Source: Saccharicrinis sp963663905 (lineage in GTDB: Bacteria > Bacteroidota > Bacteroidia > Bacteroidales > Marinilabiliaceae). Taken from it: a stretch of 64,000 bases of DNA. Of the stretch, positions 61,264 to 64,000 are shown in pieces (the first letter of the stretch is position 1; each line of letters begins with the position of its first letter). Below the pieces are notes generated by a model. It had not been told where the DNA came from and searched no databases. It saw nothing but the letters and a program-made list of their open reading frames with translations. The stretch is from positions 1,488,001 through 1,552,000 of the forward strand of contig OY760657.1 in the NCBI GenBank assembly GCA_963663905.2, read 5' to 3'. A program made the translations under genes and the position numbers.

Positions 61264-62745
61264 ATGGATACAAAAGATATAGCTATAGTTTTTGATTGTG
61301 GAGCAACCAATGTCAGGGTAGTAGCAATTGATGTTACAGGAAAAATTATTGCATCTCATTCATTAAATAATGAAACTGATGAGGATCCATATTATAAAGG
61401 TGGTAGAATCTGGGATCTGGATAAGTTATGGAGTAAGCTATGTGTTGCTTCTAAAAAAGTGGTTTCCTCAGTGGATGTAAAAAGAATTGCAGGTGTTACC
61501 TTCACCACCTTTGGAGTTGATGGTGCTTTTGTTGATGAAAAAGGTGCGTTATTATATCCTGTTATATCATGGCAATGTCAGCGCACTACTCCTATAATGG
61601 AAAATATTGAAAAATATATTCCTTTACAAGAAGTATATCGTATAAGTGGAGTTTTTCCCTATGCTTTTAATACCATCAATAAAATGATTTGGTTTAAAGA
61701 AAATAGGGCAGATGTTATAGATAAAGCATATCGATTTCTTTTTATTCCGTCGTTGTTAATTCATAAGTTGACAGGAGAATTTGTTAATGATGCTACCATG
61801 ATGGGGACATCAATGATGACAGATCTTAGAAACAGGATATTTTCTGATGACATATTGAATGCAATAGGTCTTGATAAAAGTTTATTTGGAGAAGTAGGTG
61901 AGCCTGGTGATTGTACAGGATATGTCAATACTAATGGTTCAAAAGAAACCTCTATACCAAGTAATCTTCCTGTTTTCCTTGCAGGACATGATACGCAGTT
62001 TGCAATTTTTGGTTCTGGTGCCCAATTAAATCAGCCGGTATTAAGTTCTGGTACATGGGAAATTTTAATGGGGAGAAGTGCTAATTTTACAGCTTCAGAT
62101 AAAGAATTGGAAAATAATTTAACAACAGAAGCCGATTCAATAAAAGGTATTTATACTATTGGTCAAAATTGGCTAGGTTCTGGAATCCTTGAATGGTTTT
62201 CTAATAATTTTTATCCGGAATTAAAAGGTGATGAATTATATGAAACAATGATTAAAGAAGCTGAAGATGTCGATTTAGGTTCAAATGGATTAATGATTGA
62301 TCCAGCTTTTTATGATGATGGATCAAGTGAGAACAGTGGGACAATAACAGGACTTACAATCCAAACAAAACGCTGTGAAATCTACAGAGCTTTTCTTGAA
62401 AGCCTTGCATATCGATTAAGGGAAAGTTTAGAAGCTTTGGAAGCCGCAGGGAACTTTAAGGCAGAAAAGATAATCTGTGTAGGAGGGGGATCTAAGAATA
62501 ATTTATGGAACCAAATAAGAGCAGATGTATGTAAAATTCCAATTCAGTTAATTGATCAAAAAGAAACAACTGTATTAGGGGCTTCTTTGTTTGTGTTTTC
62601 TGGTGCTGGTCTTTATGATTCACCAATGGATGCGCGATCGCAGATAAAATACAATCCAAAATTGGTGGAACCATCTTCAAACAGTATGTATTATGATGAA
62701 TATTATCAGAGATATATTAATTTTAAACGAAATTTTAAAAATTAA
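61264..62745 (+). CDS. fucK: L-fuculokinase (FGGY family)
   Basis: The protein has 493 residues. IVFDCGATNVRVVAIDV is the N-terminal ATPase motif of FGGY kinases, FTTFGVDGAFVDEKG carries the catalytic Asp region, and CVGGGSKNNLWNQIRADV the C-terminal ATP motif. It phosphorylates L-fuculose at C1. Rhamnulokinase is the nearest alternative, but fucI and fucU favour FucK. A hairpin separates it from fucI. Confidence 0.9.
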   Translation: MDTKDIAIVFDCGATNVRVVAIDVTGKIIASHSLNNETDEDPYYKGGRIWDLDKLWSKLCVASKKVVSSVDVKRIAGVTFTTFGVDGAFVDEKGALLYPVISWQCQRTTPIMENIEKYIPLQEVYRISGVFPYAFNTINKMIWFKENRADVIDKAYRFLFIPSLLIHKLTGEFVNDATMMGTSMMTDLRNRIFSDDILNAIGLDKSLFGEVGEPGDCTGYVNTNGSKETSIPSNLPVFLAGHDTQFAIFGSGAQLNQPVLSSGTWEILMGRSANFTASDKELENNLTTEADSIKGIYTIGQNWLGSGILEWFSNNFYPELKGDELYETMIKEAEDVDLGSNGLMIDPAFYDDGSSENSGTITGLTIQTKRCEIYRAFLESLAYRLRESLEALEAAGNFKAEKIICVGGGSKNNLWNQIRADVCKIPIQLIDQKETTVLGASLFVFSGAGLYDSPMDARSQIKYNPKLVEPSSNSMYYDEYYQRYINFKRNFKN

Positions 62746-62757
62746 ATCTATAAAATC

Positions 62758-63192
62758 ATGTTGAAAGGAATATCCCCTTTATTAAGTCCTGAACTATTAG
62801 CTGTTATATATAGAATGGGGCATGGAGACGAGATTGTACTTGCTGATGCTCATTTTCCTGCCGAAAGTTTCAATAATAGGGTTTTAAGAGCTGATGGTAT
62901 TAATATTCCTGATTTATTAAAAGCAATTTTGCCATTGTTTGAACTTGATCAGTATGTTGATCAACCTTTAATGATGATGGCAGCAGTTGAAGGAGATACG
63001 TTGGATCCTAATGTAGAGCAGTCTTACTTAAAAAGCATTTATATTACAAATCCGGATGTTGCGCCTATATTGCGAATAGAACGTTTTGCATTTTATGAAA
63101 GAACAAAAAGTGCATTTGCTGTTGTTATGACCGGAGAAACTTCTAAATATGGAAATATTATACTTAAAAAAGGTGTAACTCCAGTTTTGTAG
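62758..63192 (+). CDS. fucU: L-fucose mutarotase
   Basis: The protein has 144 residues. MLKGISPLLSPELLAVIYRMGHGDEIVLADAHFPAESFN is the RbsD/FucU signature with catalytic His. It equilibrates alpha- and beta-L-fucose for FucI. It begins 12 nt after fucK and is part of the same operon. Confidence 0.94.
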   Translation: MLKGISPLLSPELLAVIYRMGHGDEIVLADAHFPAESFNNRVLRADGINIPDLLKAILPLFELDQYVDQPLMMMAAVEGDTLDPNVEQSYLKSIYITNPDVAPILRIERFAFYERTKSAFAVVMTGETSKYGNIILKKGVTPVL

Positions 63193-63278
63193 GTGTACAT
63201 GTAGTTATATTTTCCTATTAGCTCAACCTTAATTTTAACAAATTTTAATTTTTAATTTTCATTTAGACAAAATACATT

Positions 63279-63286
63279 TATATTTG
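63279..63286 (+). promoter_or_regulatory. Promoter -7 element of the LacI-type gene
   Basis: TATATTTG fits TAnnTTTG and overlaps the first base of the palindrome at 63285. Confidence 0.6.
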
Positions 63287-63298
63287 CACACGTGTGCA
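63285..63298. promoter_or_regulatory. LacI-type operator before the LacI gene
   Basis: TGCACACGTGTGCA is a perfect 14-bp palindrome with the central CG typical of LacI/GalR operators. It overlaps the -7 element, so autorepression is expected. Confidence 0.75.
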
Positions 63299-63363
63299 TA
63301 AAATGTTTTTAATAATAGTATACACAATCTTAATTGGAATTCTAAGGCAATCTATCGAATCAA

Positions 63364-64000
63364 GTGAAGAAGAAAATAACCATAAAAGATATTGCAAATG
63401 ATTTAGGTATTCACCATGCCACGGTTTCAAGAGCCTTGCGTGATGATTCCAGAATTAGTCAAACTACTAAGGATAAAATAGTGGCTTATGCAAAAAGTAA
63501 TGGTTATAAATTAAATCAAAGTGCTGTAAACTTACGTAATACACAGTCTAATGAAATAGCTGTTATAGTACCCAATATCAGTCATTATACGTTTGCAAAT
63601 TTCGTGAGTGTTATTACGGATCTTGCTGCAAAGAATAATTTTATCGTGTCTATGTTTCAAACTCGTGAAAACTACGAACATGAAAAAGATGCGGTAAAAA
63701 CAATAATGCAAAACCGGGTTGCAGGAGTTATCGCATCATTGTCATTAACAACAAATGACACAACGCATTTTAAAGATTTAATTGCATTTGGAATCCCAGT
63801 AGTGTTTTTTGATCGTGTACCAGAAGATCTTGATGCACCTAAAGTAACTGCCGACAACTATAAAGCAGCATACAATTGTGTAAACCTTTTGTTGAATAAA
63901 GGATACAAAAAGATAGCTCATTTAACCGGTCCACTGCATATTAGTGTTTTTAATGATAGAAATACAGGCTATCAAAAGGCTTTAAATGATAACAAGATCG
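63364..64000 (+). CDS. LacI-family regulator, partial (C-terminus beyond the window)
   Basis: The frame starts at GTG 63364 and runs to the window end (212 residues). The HTH is KKITIKDIANDLGIHHATVSRALRDDSRISQ, followed by the hinge and the periplasmic-binding-like domain with EIAVIVPNISHYTFANFVSVI, AGVIASLSL and GIPVVFFDRVPEDL. There is no ATG or TTG upstream in the same frame before an in-frame stop at 63343, which supports the GTG. It is downstream of fucU and probably regulates the fucose or a neighbouring sugar operon. Confidence 0.92.
   Translation, partial: MKKKITIKDIANDLGIHHATVSRALRDDSRISQTTKDKIVAYAKSNGYKLNQSAVNLRNTQSNEIAVIVPNISHYTFANFVSVITDLAAKNNFIVSMFQTRENYEHEKDAVKTIMQNRVAGVIASLSLTTNDTTHFKDLIAFGIPVVFFDRVPEDLDAPKVTADNYKAAYNCVNLLLNKGYKKIAHLTGPLHISVFNDRNTGYQKALNDNKI

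Noticed and set aside
1..64000. CRISPR arrays, tRNA or rRNA genes, toxin-antitoxin or defence islands
   Set aside because: No spaced repeats, cloverleaf or rRNA sequence and no such gene families were seen in any gap.

Overview
The window is about 64 kb of AT-rich chromosome from a member of the Bacteroidota, probably a marine or anaerobic lineage near the Marinilabiliales/Bacteroidales (inference). The evidence is promoters of the TAnnTTTG (-7) type, two TonB-dependent receptors with CarboxypepD_reg-like extensions, lipoproteins, an LptD-like assembly protein, a DUF3078 protein, a DUF4625 lipoprotein and a PL10 pectate lyase. No rRNA, tRNA or CRISPR array was found.

Layout. 1-3.8 kb (minus strand): C69 peptidase (cut by the window edge), arginine decarboxylase, M23 endopeptidase. 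4-7.9 kb: coiled-coil protein, zapA, rny, a sugar-nucleotide epimerase and a DUF4625 lipoprotein. 8-13.2 kb: MalY/PatB aminotransferase, EamA exporter, pyrB-pyrI behind a long leader with a terminator-like hairpin, a flavin reductase-like protein and a PhnA/YjdM-like protein. 13.4-16.1 kb: a membrane histidine kinase followed by a complete IS256-family element (14750-16085, 8-bp target duplication) inserted in the kinase's terminator. 16.1-19.5 kb (minus): a TonB receptor with a CxxC plug motif, a His-rich small membrane protein and a YciH/SUI1-like factor. 19.8-23.2 kb: NfnA, a frameshifted NfnB/GltA and a DHOD-like flavoprotein. 23.3-24.4 kb: rpsF-rpsR-rplI. 24.6-33.1 kb: two receiver-only response regulators, a GH3-like/serine hydrolase fusion, M18 aminopeptidase, a large GAF protein and a YfiR-like protein. 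33.6-38.7 kb: galactose utilisation (galK, MFS, galM, MFS). 38.9-45.1 kb: a TetR regulator with a palindromic operator before a TonB receptor plus a tandem beta-sandwich lipoprotein. 45.2-56 kb: SLC13 permease, PL10 pectate lyase, RidA, LptD, amidase, GntR regulator, MscS channel, DUF3078 protein. 56.4-58.2 kb: an orphan nitronate-monooxygenase-like protein. 58.3-64 kb: L-fucose locus (AraC, fucI, fucK, fucU, LacI-type regulator cut by the window end).

Most of the window is conserved chromosomal housekeeping and sugar-catabolic sequence. The points that stand out are: a single-base frameshift inside the iron-sulfur motif of NfnB; the DHOD-like partner lacking the usual SCPN catalytic motif; the pyrBI leader; the TetR-controlled receptor/lipoprotein pair; the CxxC receptor with its His-rich neighbour and AT-rich palindromes; large dyads upstream of galK and fucI; three intercistronic hairpins that each end 9-15 nt before a start codon; and two long conserved-looking proteins without a clear function (29545-31935 and 56425-58236). 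No clearly new multi-gene defence or mobile system was recognised.
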